Origin: Stramenopiles sp. TOSAG23-2
Taxonomy: Eukaryota; Sar
NCBI GenBank assembly: GCA_900128395.1
Contig: LT649514.1
Span: 1-22,385, forward strand
Direction of reading: 5' to 3'
DNA: 22,385 nt
Below the pieces are notes generated by a model. The model ran no database searches. It saw only the letters and a program-made list of their open reading frames with translations, and was not told the origin of the DNA. Shown piece by piece: positions 1 to 7,883 of this stretch (position 1 is the first letter of the stretch; each line of letters starts with the position of its first letter). A program made the position numbers and the translations under genes.

Positions 1-338
1 ACCACGTTCCTAAACGCCTATAAACGAGGTAATGTTTTTAAAAATATGAGGTGGGAGAGAGTTCTTCGTAAATTTGTAAATTTTAACTCTATTATATAAA
101 ATTTATGATATGGTGAAAAATGATTTATAGACTTTATATAATCTCGTTTGGACGTATTAGTTTGCAGACGTGCATTTTAGAGCTCTTCACTAATAAATAG
201 TTCGTAGAGGATAGAATATTGCGCGTACACGAGTATTATTAAGATTGAGTGTATTGAGCATATTATTTATAACTCTTAGATTTTTACCCCCATCACACAT
301 TTTTTTAATTACGATCGTATTATATTTACCTCTCCCCT
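1..338. other. Gene-free left edge
   Basis: This is AT-rich DNA lying beyond the 3' end of the ATP10 gene. The only open frame (minus strand, about 60 codons, running into the duplicated ATP10 tail) has no recognisable domain and looks like chance. I see no RNA gene or mobile-element signature. Confidence 0.5.
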
Positions 339-576
339 TCATCTTTTTTTCAATCTCACTTCTTTGCATCATTTATTAAATCAACACCACATCGTAATAG
401 TGAATCTAACTCCTCTGCTGTTGGTTTCCCAGTACCTTTCCATCTAACAAACCCATGTCATCTTTTTTTCAATCTCACTTCTTTGCATCATTTATTAAAT
501 CAACACCACATCGTAATAATGAATCTAACTCCTCTGCTGTTGGTTTCCCAGTACCTTTCCATCTAACAAACCCATG
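339..576. repeat. 119-bp tandem duplication covering the 3' end of ATP10
   Basis: Bases 339-457 and 458-576 are the same 119-bp unit placed head to tail. The only difference I see is G at 400 against A at 519. The match stops exactly at both unit edges, so there is no extra junction homology. The right copy holds the last 33 codons and the TGA stop (475-477) of the ATP10 gene; the left copy is an orphan tail downstream. Because the stop lies within the unit, the reading frame is unharmed. Either a recent microduplication or two contig ends joined without merging their overlap would give this pattern. Confidence 0.95.
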
Positions 577-1347
577 CGTATCAACTAAATATGCATATGA
601 TACTAAACGATTTTCAATATCTAAACCATTGCATAATTTTTTAATTTCATCTGCTTGAAAAATTGGAAAAAAAGTTGAATGCAAACTACTATCTATAGTT
701 GATCGTAATGATTTACGTAACCAACCTTCAATTAATCTTGCACCCCAATTATCTGATGCACTGATTTCCACTAATTTAACACCTGGATTATCATATTTGA
801 ACACATTTCCCCATTCCTGTGCTTGTGTCCGTCCAAAGCTATTGAAGGATATTAAAACTAAATTAGTCGTTAAGCGAAGAATCGAGTTAAAATCACGTTT
901 TGGTAATAATTCATCCAATGGTTGCACATTTCCTATATTTGGGAATTTTGTCGATTCTAAAAAATCAATTAATGTTTCATTCGCTGGAAAAATTTTTCCA
1001 CCTGATTGTCTTAATTCACGTATATCACCAATAAATCCAACACCACGTTTTAATTCTTTTTTTAACAATTTTCTTTTATCATATTTTATGTTATCATCAA
1101 AGACAGTACCATCCATCCATTCATATTTATTTTTTATATTATCTTCATCATTATTATCTTTTTGTTGTTGCTTTTGTTTTGCATTCTCCTCCTCCTTATA
1201 CAATGTTGATGTGGTATGATAATTATAATTATAATAATATTTATTATTTATTTTTGTATTTGTTATTTCATTTATCGTGGCACCATGATGGTATTTTATA
1301 GATTTTTTTGTTATCCCTTTGATTAATTTATTCGTTATTGTCCACAT
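475..1347 (-). CDS. ATP10: Mitochondrial ATP synthase assembly factor ATP10-like
   Basis: The 290-residue protein matches the ATP10 family, inner-membrane-associated chaperones that help assemble the Fo part (subunit 6/a) of mitochondrial ATP synthase. The length is close to that of the yeast protein. The first 60 residues are basic, hydroxylated and Asn/Tyr-rich, as expected of a mitochondrial presequence followed by a low-complexity linker. The family core begins near residue 90; a thioredoxin-like beta strand (TTNLVLISFNSFG) lies at about 160-172, and the diagnostic C-terminal motif YAYLVDTHGFVRWKGTGKPT at 251-270. The start ATG is at 1345-1347. No intron is needed. Both gene ends are copied in flanking tandem duplications, which adds a decoy ATG upstream and an orphan tail downstream. 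It is divergent from the SPFH gene. Family assignment is from motif recognition. Confidence 0.82.
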   Translation of the reverse strand: MWTITNKLIKGITKKSIKYHHGATINEITNTKINNKYYYNYNYHTTSTLYKEEENAKQKQQQKDNNDEDNIKNKYEWMDGTVFDDNIKYDKRKLLKKELKRGVGFIGDIRELRQSGGKIFPANETLIDFLESTKFPNIGNVQPLDELLPKRDFNSILRLTTNLVLISFNSFGRTQAQEWGNVFKYDNPGVKLVEISASDNWGARLIEGWLRKSLRSTIDSSLHSTFFPIFQADEIKKLCNGLDIENRLVSYAYLVDTHGFVRWKGTGKPTAEELDSLLRCGVDLINDAKK

Positions 1348-1524
1348 GATTACTTTTTATTTTCTTCTTATTTACATATAATATATATATATATACCATG
1401 TTTGCTTTCTATATATTTGTTATCCCTTTGATTAATTTATTCGTTATTGTCCACATGATTACTTTTTATTTTCTTCTTATTTACATATAATATATATATA
1501 TATACCATGTTTGCTTTCTATATA
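1307..1524. repeat. 109-bp tandem duplication covering the 5' end of ATP10
   Basis: Bases 1307-1415 and 1416-1524 are identical by eye, with a period of 109 bp. The match ends sharply at both sides (1306/1415 and 1416/1525 differ). The left copy contains the ATP10 start codon and its first 13 codons plus its proximal promoter, including a (TA)8 run. The right copy repeats all of this upstream of the gene. Read on the minus strand, the extra copy gives an ATG at 1454-1456. Confidence 0.95.
1409..1456 (-). promoter_or_regulatory. Upstream ORF made by the duplication (15 codons)
   Basis: The extra ATP10 start region opens a minus-strand frame at 1456. It repeats the first 13 ATP10 residues (MWTITNKLIKGIT), adds two more codons across the repeat junction and stops at TAG (1409-1411). 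If transcripts start upstream of it, ribosomes would meet this decoy before the true start. It is meaningful only if the duplication is real and transcribed. Confidence 0.4.
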
Positions 1525-2156
1525 ATCTTCCTCTTGTATAATTCTATTTTATTTTTTGTAAATATTGGAATAATATGGAAATTTAAATTGGTTGTTGTTG
1601 GAGAGATCTGGGAGATTAAGAAGTTAAAGTGAGCGGAGTGCCGAGAGGAGGGTGCGAGGGGCAAAAGCCTGGACAGCAAAATCAGAGAAAATCTCTAGAA
1701 AATTAAAATGTGGAAGTACATGACGTTAGTATATGTTTTGATAGGTCATGAATAGCATTAACATAGCATTATAATTCGAAACCCTCACACCTATGTGGTG
1801 CGTGATCTAGTAGTGGGATCCCCACAACGAAGCGAGGAAAAACGAGATCCATAAAGTTTCTCTCAAAAACAATAACACTACTAACAATGGGAAAAAAGGC
1901 ACGTGCAAAAAGCTAACTAAGATAATAAGAATGAATGAATACATCATTTTACTTGCATTCGTTGTAATAATAATAGATAGATCGATCAATGTATCGATAG
2001 ACAAACGTAATTATACATCATTTCCATCGACTCATCATTAATAACATATAGGAATTTATCGATAGACAAACGTAATTATACATCATTTCCATCGACTCAT
2101 CATTAATAACATATAGGAATTATACATACTATATAGTTTTTAAATCAAAAATCATC
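1525..2156. other. Divergent intergenic region, ATP10 / SPFH
   Basis: This is promoter space shared by ATP10 (minus) and the SPFH gene (plus). It holds a GC-richer pocket at about 1610-1670, small hairpins (for example GTGGG-ATC-CCCAC near 1812-1826), and a 65-bp tandem duplication directly before the SPFH gene. A 65-codon minus-strand frame at 1807-2004 is hydrophobic but matches nothing I know and is probably chance. I found no tRNA. Confidence 0.5.
1992..2121. repeat. 65-bp tandem duplication upstream of the SPFH gene
   Basis: Bases 1992-2056 and 2057-2121 are identical by eye, with a period of 65 bp and sharp edges on both sides. The right copy ends 35 bases before the SPFH start codon, so the duplication would double any proximal promoter or 5' UTR element. 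It is the third blunt tandem duplication in the first 2.1 kb. Confidence 0.95.
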
Positions 2157-3173
2157 ATGTCGGAGGATGGAAGTGGTGCTACAGCTATAACAGTTGTCGT
2201 CATCGTCATTGTTGTTGTATTGGCATATGTGTTTTACCGTTCTGTTCATATCATTAAAGAAAGGCAAAATGTTGTGTTGGAGCTATGTGGAAAATACAGC
2301 GGAACACTTAATGCTGGTTTGCATTTTAGGTTATGGCCTTTATACAGACCAAAAACATATACGTGGAAATATTTCCTTACACAAGGAAACAACGTAGTGC
2401 CAGTACGTAAGATTAACCATCATATTATCTTAACTAAAAGTGAAGTTATGGACTTTCCAAAACAAGATGTCATATCAAGGGATAATGCCCGTGTAACACT
2501 AGACGCTGTTATGGGTTATAGAATTAGTAACCCAAAGAAAATGATTTACAACTCGCAAAATTTACCGTACATGCTTGCTAAATTGTTACAAGCACAAGTA
2601 CGCAATATAGCAGGGACATTGGATGTCGATAGTATTGTTGATGATACAACAGCACTTAGTGGAATCCAACTTTCTTTAAATCAAATCTCACAACGTTGGG
2701 GTGTCACGATTGAAAAAGTTGGTATTCAAGGTGTTGAAGCAAGACAATTAAAAGATGTATTAGCAAAACGTAAACGAGCAGAATTGCGAAATAAGGAAAT
2801 TATTATTCAAGCAAAAACCACAAAACAAACAACAATTGTCGATAGTGAAGGTAGGAGAGATAAAATGATTACAGAGGCAAGAGGTACATTGGATCAAAAA
2901 GTATCACGTGCACGTGGTGTAGCAGCAGCTATTGTGAATAAAGCAGGTGCTGAAGCAAAAAGTGTGAAAGAGATTGCAAATGCAGTTGTACAAGCTGGTG
3001 AAAATCCAACTGATTATTTATTAGCAGTGAAATATATTGATGTATTAAAAGACATCATGCAAATGCGCAATACAAGAATTAATTTGTTGCCAAAGAAAAC
3101 CGCATTTTTAATTACTAGTCAAGCACTTGGTATGAATACTTTAATGCCAAAAGGTGGTGCAAGAAGGAATTAA
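2157..3173 (+). CDS. SPFH/band-7 (stomatin/prohibitin-type) membrane protein
   Basis: The 338-residue protein starts with a short acidic/Ser-Gly lead and one strong transmembrane helix (about residues 9-28, rich in Val/Ile). A band-7 SPFH domain follows at about 33-215. Characteristic pieces are the ERQNVV strand (35-40), SRDNARVTLDAVMGYRI (107-123) and WGVTIEKVGI (181-190). Residues 200-280 form a charged Ala/Lys/Arg/Glu helical region typical of the coiled-coil arm that follows SPFH domains. Family members oligomerise into membrane scaffolds that organise microdomains, ion channels or proteases. The C-terminus (PKGGARRN) is basic. Start ATG at 2157, stop TAA. It could be a stomatin-like, prohibitin-like or more divergent SPFH protein; I cannot choose the subfamily, and the compartment is not evident. 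Confidence 0.85.
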   Translation: MSEDGSGATAITVVVIVIVVVLAYVFYRSVHIIKERQNVVLELCGKYSGTLNAGLHFRLWPLYRPKTYTWKYFLTQGNNVVPVRKINHHIILTKSEVMDFPKQDVISRDNARVTLDAVMGYRISNPKKMIYNSQNLPYMLAKLLQAQVRNIAGTLDVDSIVDDTTALSGIQLSLNQISQRWGVTIEKVGIQGVEARQLKDVLAKRKRAELRNKEIIIQAKTTKQTTIVDSEGRRDKMITEARGTLDQKVSRARGVAAAIVNKAGAEAKSVKEIANAVVQAGENPTDYLLAVKYIDVLKDIMQMRNTRINLLPKKTAFLITSQALGMNTLMPKGGARRN

Positions 3174-3375
3174 ATCTCGTCGACCTTTGATGATGGATCA
3201 AGATATCATATTTATAATATAAATATATACTCGTATTTATTAAATACTGACCGCCGCCGGATAGTTTTTTTTAGAGTCACAGCAGTGCATTTTATTAATT
3301 TAAGAGAGAGGAGAGTGTGTTTGGCACGAGATGTTCGGTGCGTGTTCGCGCGTTCTGTATAAGAGAGAGTAAATA
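3174..3375. other. Convergent 3' junction
   Basis: This is about 200 bp between the stop codons of two converging genes. It contains an unusually CpG-rich stretch at 3325-3356 with repeated GTTCG and one TGCGTG hexamer (3339-3344). It probably holds both 3' UTRs. Confidence 0.4.
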
Positions 3376-4368
3376 TTAAAAAAATAGTTTTGTACGACAC
3401 CATGGTGGTTTTAACATATAATAAATCCATCCATCACCAGGTATTGTTCCCCAATCTTCAATTACACGTTGCAATTGAAATTTTTGTATAGATGGATTCG
3501 ATGCGGCTAATACATTCATATATGCTTTTAAACCACGTCCACTTTCGACTGTTTCCCTATTAAAACGTATACATATTAAATCATCCTCTGTTGCTAATGT
3601 TTCAAATTCATAATCATCCCAATCAGCTTGTACTACCTTTGTTAATTCTTTTAGACATTCAGGCAATAAACTTCTAGCAGGTCTTTCAAATACACGTCCA
3701 CGTCCAGATGGCATAAATGGACCTGATAATACTTTTGCATCTTCAATCCATTTTGCACGTAAGCGCTGATCTTTCGCACCATCGAAATCATCACCCATAT
3801 ATGGAAAACGATATTCCTTATTTTCAAAAACATCTTCATATTTCATTTTTTTACTTTGTCCAGAGCATACAAAGTCTCTACCACCAATCTCTAAACGCTT
3901 TGCCTCGTCTTCTAACCGTTGCTTTGTTTTTAACTCATCTGCTAAACTATAACGTGATGGCACGTAGTCAAATGTTGAAAACAAGCCATTTTTCGCTTTA
4001 CCGCCACTACCATTCGGATCTTCGTCGGGAACTAAGACGACAGAACGCCTATTTGCATCGATTTTTGCTGCCATAGCACGGTTTGTTGCGGACGGACGTA
4101 AACGTGTTGGTAAATCACGTACCATAACAAAGGATGTGACACTAAATGCTTGACGGATATATTCTTGTTCTCTATTACTATAATCAGGTAAAATTGCTGC
4201 AAAATTTGGCATTTGATGATGATGCAACGATGTACTAAAGTCTTTAAATTCTGATGATTTAAATTCATCATAAGAAGAATCATTTGGACCACCATTGTTT
4301 CTTTTATTATTTTTTGCTATTGGTTGAAACCCTTCTAATATTTCCGAACCACCACTATCTAGAGACAT
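3376..4368 (-). CDS. Possible ciliary/flagellar microtubule-associated protein (weak CFAP96-like)
   Basis: This 330-residue soluble protein is not one I can name with confidence. The first 55 residues are polar and low-complexity. The middle holds short aromatic/Pro/Gly motifs: NGLFSTFDYVPSRY (127-140), EYRFPYMGDDFDGAKD (185-200) and WIEDAKVLSGPFMPSGRGR (207-225). The C-terminus ends in DWGTIPGDGWIYYMLKPPWCRT. The 'GLF-x2-x2-Y' and 'PF-x-PSG' fragments recall CFAP96 (C4orf47, DUF4586) and other microtubule inner proteins, which are built from such short motifs without a globular fold. That resemblance is weak and from memory. There is no membrane segment or signal peptide. ATG at 4366-4368, TAA stop. 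It converges on the SPFH gene and diverges from the dioxygenase. Confidence 0.7.
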   Translation of the reverse strand: MSLDSGGSEILEGFQPIAKNNKRNNGGPNDSSYDEFKSSEFKDFSTSLHHHQMPNFAAILPDYSNREQEYIRQAFSVTSFVMVRDLPTRLRPSATNRAMAAKIDANRRSVVLVPDEDPNGSGGKAKNGLFSTFDYVPSRYSLADELKTKQRLEDEAKRLEIGGRDFVCSGQSKKMKYEDVFENKEYRFPYMGDDFDGAKDQRLRAKWIEDAKVLSGPFMPSGRGRVFERPARSLLPECLKELTKVVQADWDDYEFETLATEDDLICIRFNRETVESGRGLKAYMNVLAASNPSIQKFQLQRVIEDWGTIPGDGWIYYMLKPPWCRTKLFF

Positions 4369-5018
4369 TATTATTATTGATGGATGTTATATATATATAT
4401 GTAGAATACGATATATTTCGTTTGTTTCTCTTTATTATATATTTGTAAAATATTTCGCTCCCTTCTAGTATGACTGAATGTATTTCTACAATTTATAATA
4501 CTCCGTACAATCTGTCCCACCACACCTTCTCTTACACACACACCATCTTATGTATGAGTTTATAGTTTGTTATCGATATAAGTGTGTGTATAAATGTATA
4601 AGTCGAGTAAAACGTTATTAACGGGTTTGTTGTATTGGTATACTTAATAGAGTAACAATATCAATTAGGATCAATGATGGAATGTTTAAGGGAGATTAAA
4701 TATATACTATTTATTATATAATTATGCATATAATAAAAACATGAGCAATTACTGAATAATTACCTTAAGTGGTTAGTTTTCATAAATGTAATTGACAACA
4801 GTGTGGTGGGTGAAAAAAAAACAGAAAACTAGTGAAGAAAAATATGAAGCTTGTATAAATGTATAAATGGACAGAGAGATGGATATATGGACAATGTACA
4901 TGGGGCTTGCGTAATATTGTGTTGTATTGTTTGTAGATCAGATTATCACATTCATAAAATTTAATCCTCCTTATTTTTATATAGAGAAAGTACTATATTA
5001 ATATTGTGAGTGAATACA
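4369..5018. other. Divergent intergenic region
   Basis: This 650-bp promoter space lies between the possible ciliary gene and the dioxygenase. It contains a (TA)n array at about 4388-4400, next to the minus-strand start, and a 15-base direct repeat (TGTATAAATGTATAA) at 4587-4601 and 4852-4866. No gene is seen. Confidence 0.5.
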
Positions 5019-6138
5019 ATGACATCCATAATACGTAATAATAATAATAATAATAATAATGATAATAAAATACCAATTATTGATATTGAACCATTAATTA
5101 ATTTTAATAATAATAATAATAATAATAAAAACTATGTAATTAAACAAATACGTAATGCATGTTTACAGAATGGATTTTTTTATGTTAGTAATCATGGGGT
5201 AGATTTAAATTTAATTCAAGAATTAGAAAATTTAGCATTAAAATTCTTTGATCAATCTGTAGATATAAAAAGTAAAATACATATGAAACAATCTGGGTTA
5301 CATTGGAAAGGGTTTTTTTGCATTAGGCGAAGAATTAACAAGTGGAAAACCAGATAATAAAGAAGGTATTTATTTTGGTGAAGAATATTCATTAGAATCG
5401 GAACAAGTGATTAACAAAATGGCAATGCATGGTCCAAATCAATTTCCTGAACCATATAATATATGGAAAACAACTGTTTTAAAATATATGGAAGAATTAA
5501 CAACATTAGGACATATTATTATGAATGCAATTGCATTATCACTAGGATTACCATCTGATTTTTTTGAAAAACAATTTTGTAAACCAAAACCATTTACACC
5601 ATTTCGTATCTTTCGATATCCACAAGGATCAAATAATTTCGGTGTTGGTAGGCATACTGATTATGGCGTATTAACTATTTTGAAACAAGATGATGTTGGT
5701 GGTTTACAAGTTGAAGATCCAATTACGAAAGAATGGATTGATGCACCACCTGTGAAAGATACATTTGTAGTTAATATAGGAGACATGTTGCAATTATGGA
5801 CAAATGGATTATATAAAGCAACACCACATCGTGTTAAAGCATCATTAAATAAAGATAGAATTAGTATGCCATTTTTTTTTGATCCTGCATTTGAAACGAA
5901 AATATTAAGTGATGATATTACAAATGCAATGATGAAAGGCGATGGTGCTACAAATATAAATACTACAAAAAGTACAAAAGTAAAATTAACAAATGCTAAA
6001 GGTGATGTTGAAAAAGAATTAACAACTGATAAAGTTGAAGCAATACGTTATGGTGATTATATAACACATAAAGTAGCAGCTGTCTTTCCTGAATTATTTG
6101 AAGATAGTTCAGGTGTTGATATGTTGAATAATTTGTGA
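5019..6138 (+). pseudogene. 2-oxoglutarate/Fe(II)-dependent dioxygenase, interrupted by one frameshift
   Basis: The two halves read as one isopenicillin-N-synthase-like (DIOX_N plus 2OG-FeII_Oxy) enzyme of about 372 residues. The first frame (5019 to about 5312) starts MTSIIRN, has two polyasparagine runs, and contains the DIOX_N hallmarks IPIIDIEPL and GFFYVSNHGV. A run of seven T (5313-5319) shifts the frame. With six T, translation would continue GFFALGEELTSGKPDNKEG, the conserved family block, into the second half, which stops with TGA at 6136-6138. As deposited, the first frame stops at 5355-5357. The second half holds the iron ligands His-x-Asp (codons at 5653 and 5659) and the distal His (5827). 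The RIS motif that binds 2-oxoglutarate (Arg codon 5857) follows. These enzymes oxidise small molecules; the substrate is unknown. The first-frame GTG at 5010 is not used; the ATG is at 5019. Everything except one base is intact, so a homopolymer sequencing error is as likely as a true break. Confidence 0.85.
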
Positions 6139-6242
6139 GGAGGTGTGAGGAGTGAGGAGAGAGGAGTGTGCGGGGTGAGGAGGTTTTGTATAAACACAGA
6201 GAGATTCTCTAATTGCAGATATAGCAGTAACATTAACAAAAT
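6139..6242. other. Purine-rich spacer between dioxygenase and RPB6
   Basis: The only same-strand plus pair is separated by 104 bp. Bases 6136-6185 are an imperfect GAGG/GTGAGGAG repeat, almost all purine on this strand. It may act as a 3' end or promoter boundary element. A TTCTCTAATTGCAG string at 6204-6217 looks like a splice acceptor, but I see no convincing donor. Confidence 0.4.
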
Positions 6243-6647
6243 ATGGATGTAGATAAAGTAGAAATAGTCGATCCAAAAGGGGAAGTAGTTAATGTTGATG
6301 ATGATGGTGATACTCTTATGAATAATGATAATAATAATAATAATAATGTGGAGGAGGTTGATAATAAAGGTTTTCCTGGCTCGAGTGGAATAGCTGTTCC
6401 TAAAGAACAACGTATCACGAGCCGTTTTATGACAAAATATGAACGTGCTAGAATATTAGGTACTCGTGCTTTGCAAATTAGTATGAATGCACCTGTTATG
6501 GTTGATTTAGAAGGTTTAACAGATCCATTAAAAATTGCTGAGAAAGAATTGGAAAAAGGAAAAATTCCATTGATTGTACGACGATATTTACCAGATGGTA
6601 CATATGAAGATTGGCCAATTAACGATTTAACAATACAATTTAAATGA
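6243..6647 (+). CDS. RPB6: RNA polymerase I/II/III shared subunit RPB6 (ABC23)
   Basis: This 134-residue protein is the small subunit shared by the three nuclear RNA polymerases. It sits at the base of the clamp and is homologous to bacterial omega and archaeal RpoK. The first 45 residues are acidic with a polyasparagine run (about 28-35), as in other eukaryotes where this tail is acidic and poorly conserved. The core is nearly textbook: [20 protein letters not shown] (63-82), [20 protein letters not shown] (83-102) and [19 protein letters not shown] (108-126). ATG at 6243, stop TGA at 6645-6647. It follows the dioxygenase by 104 bp on the same strand and converges on VKOR. No intron is needed. 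Confidence 0.97.
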   Translation: MDVDKVEIVDPKGEVVNVDDDGDTLMNNDNNNNNNVEEVDNKGFPGSSGIAVPKEQRITSRFMTKYERARILGTRALQISMNAPVMVDLEGLTDPLKIAEKELEKGKIPLIVRRYLPDGTYEDWPINDLTIQFK

Positions 6648-6652
6648 ATAAA
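6647..6652 (+). promoter_or_regulatory. AATAAA polyadenylation-like signal after RPB6
   Basis: An AATAAA hexamer begins on the last base of the RPB6 TGA stop. In this AT-rich DNA such hexamers arise easily. The position is short for a 3' UTR, so the assignment is tentative. Confidence 0.25.
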
Positions 6653-6867
6653 GTGTGTATGTAATAATAAATTATTTTTAGTATGTAATATATGAATTTG
6701 TATAATATATATTTCTCTGCGTGCCCACACTGCTGCTGTACAAATACACGTACATACGAACAAGAATTTTAAAAACAAATCTCTCTCACAGGTCCAAGTT
6801 AAAAAATGATTACATATTCTTCTTCTTGTGCACACACACTATATAAATACATGTATCATCGAGATAT

Positions 6868-7374
6868 TTAATTAGTTTTAACCTTTGCACTACCACAAAA
6901 TAAATCAGAGAAAGCCAATACTAAAATAATAGCATTGACAATGTATGTTGATACACATACAAGACAAATATCTTCCAATACGTATACCAAGATATAACCA
7001 AGCCATGCCGAACTTGCACATGATATGCAGGATGCTAGAAACATACCTAATTTGCTAATAGTTCCTGGGATAAACGTTAAATATGGTAAAATAAATGTGA
7101 TACCATAAAATAATATGCCTAATACTGCGTTTGGTTGATCTAGATCACTACCTTCTTCTACGAAACCGAAATAGGACATCATTCTACCATATTTACTTGT
7201 AAATACTTTAGAGCATGAAACACCAATAGCTTCAATATCGCAGGCTGCTTTATAACCAGGCATTTCCACTGCTTTATGTTCTACGTATAATGCATAAACT
7301 GATAATAACAAACCAAAAATAGCAGCGATTTGTTTACCATTTAATGCACAACATTTTTTACCTTTCTTTGCCAT
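6868..7374 (-). CDS. Vitamin K epoxide reductase (VKORC1-like)
   Basis: This 168-residue four-helix membrane protein of the VKOR family reduces quinones in the ER membrane and, in other organisms, supports disulfide formation. The length matches VKORC1. Membrane helices lie at about 13-31, 83-101, 109-131 and 141-158. The active-site CxxC is CLVC at 137-140 (human CIVC 132-135). The loop cysteine pair is C45 and C54 in ACDIEAIGVSCSKVF, matching human C43/C51. No thioredoxin domain is fused, unlike many bacterial and plant versions. The N-terminus (MAKKGKKCC) is basic; the C-terminus ends in AKVKTN. ATG at 7372-7374, stop TAA. It lies head-to-tail with BCCIP on the minus strand and converges on RPB6. 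Confidence 0.93.
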   Translation of the reverse strand: MAKKGKKCCALNGKQIAAIFGLLLSVYALYVEHKAVEMPGYKAACDIEAIGVSCSKVFTSKYGRMMSYFGFVEEGSDLDQPNAVLGILFYGITFILPYLTFIPGTISKLGMFLASCISCASSAWLGYILVYVLEDICLVCVSTYIVNAIILVLAFSDLFCGSAKVKTN

Positions 7375-7883
7375 ACTTCAAAATTACTTGTTTTATTTTT
7401 TTTCTCAATAGGTATATGTAAATATATATTTATTTAATTCAATATTGTTTCTTACACAGCTTGATTGAATATGTATTATTATGTTTTTATTTTCAATATA
7501 CATATATATATATGTACACACTCTCTTTTCTTAATACAATATATATATATATTTCTAATTTATTAGCTACATTTTTTGTGGTTGGTATGGTGGGTGCCTA
7601 ACATCAGTGGGTGGCACGGTGCTATTTACATGCTAAATTTCACAGAATTATATTCTTCTGTAATTTATTCAAAAAATGAATTAGAATAATATTTAAAAAT
7701 ATATTTATTTACTTTTTATATATATGAATTATTATACTATGGTGTCTCATCATTTATTAAAATTACATCTCTTGTATGTGGTGAATGACAATATTTCTAG
7801 ACGATTATTGTATTCAACTCTTCTTCTTTTAATTTAATTTATCCCCATCGCCACCGCCGTCACCATTACATCAATTTACCATA
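7375..7883. other. Intergenic region upstream of VKOR
   Basis: These 509 bp separate two minus-strand genes. (TA)n arrays lie at about 7500-7512 and 7540-7553. Bases 7575-7625 form a GC-richer pocket with a possible 5-bp stem (GTGCC ... GGCAC) in a GGTGGGTG context. I could not fit it to a tRNA or a spliceosomal RNA. The right part is probably the BCCIP 3' UTR. Confidence 0.4.

Noticed and set aside
339-457. A second, partial ATP10 gene downstream of the first
   Set aside because: It is only the last 33 codons copied by the tandem duplication, with no start codon or domain of its own.
1610-1830. GC-richer stretch upstream of ATP10 as an RNA gene
   Set aside because: It has only small isolated hairpins and no tRNA, SRP or snRNA landmarks. 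The TTCGAAACC string has no matching arms.
1807-2004. 65-codon hydrophobic minus-strand frame
   Set aside because: It is a low-complexity Leu/Ile/Phe/Ser translation of AT-rich promoter DNA with no conserved motif.
5313-5319. Programmed ribosomal frameshift in the dioxygenase
   Set aside because: No known slippery context or stimulating structure is evident, and this family is not known to frameshift. A homopolymer error or null mutation is simpler.
6187-6217. 5' UTR intron before RPB6 ending TTCTCTAATTGCAG
   Set aside because: The acceptor looks good, but no GTATGT-like donor and TACTAAC branch pair fits in the 104-bp gap.
7575-7625. GC-richer pocket as a tRNA or small nuclear RNA
   Set aside because: I could not fit a cloverleaf, a T-arm GGTTC box, or any spliceosomal RNA landmark.
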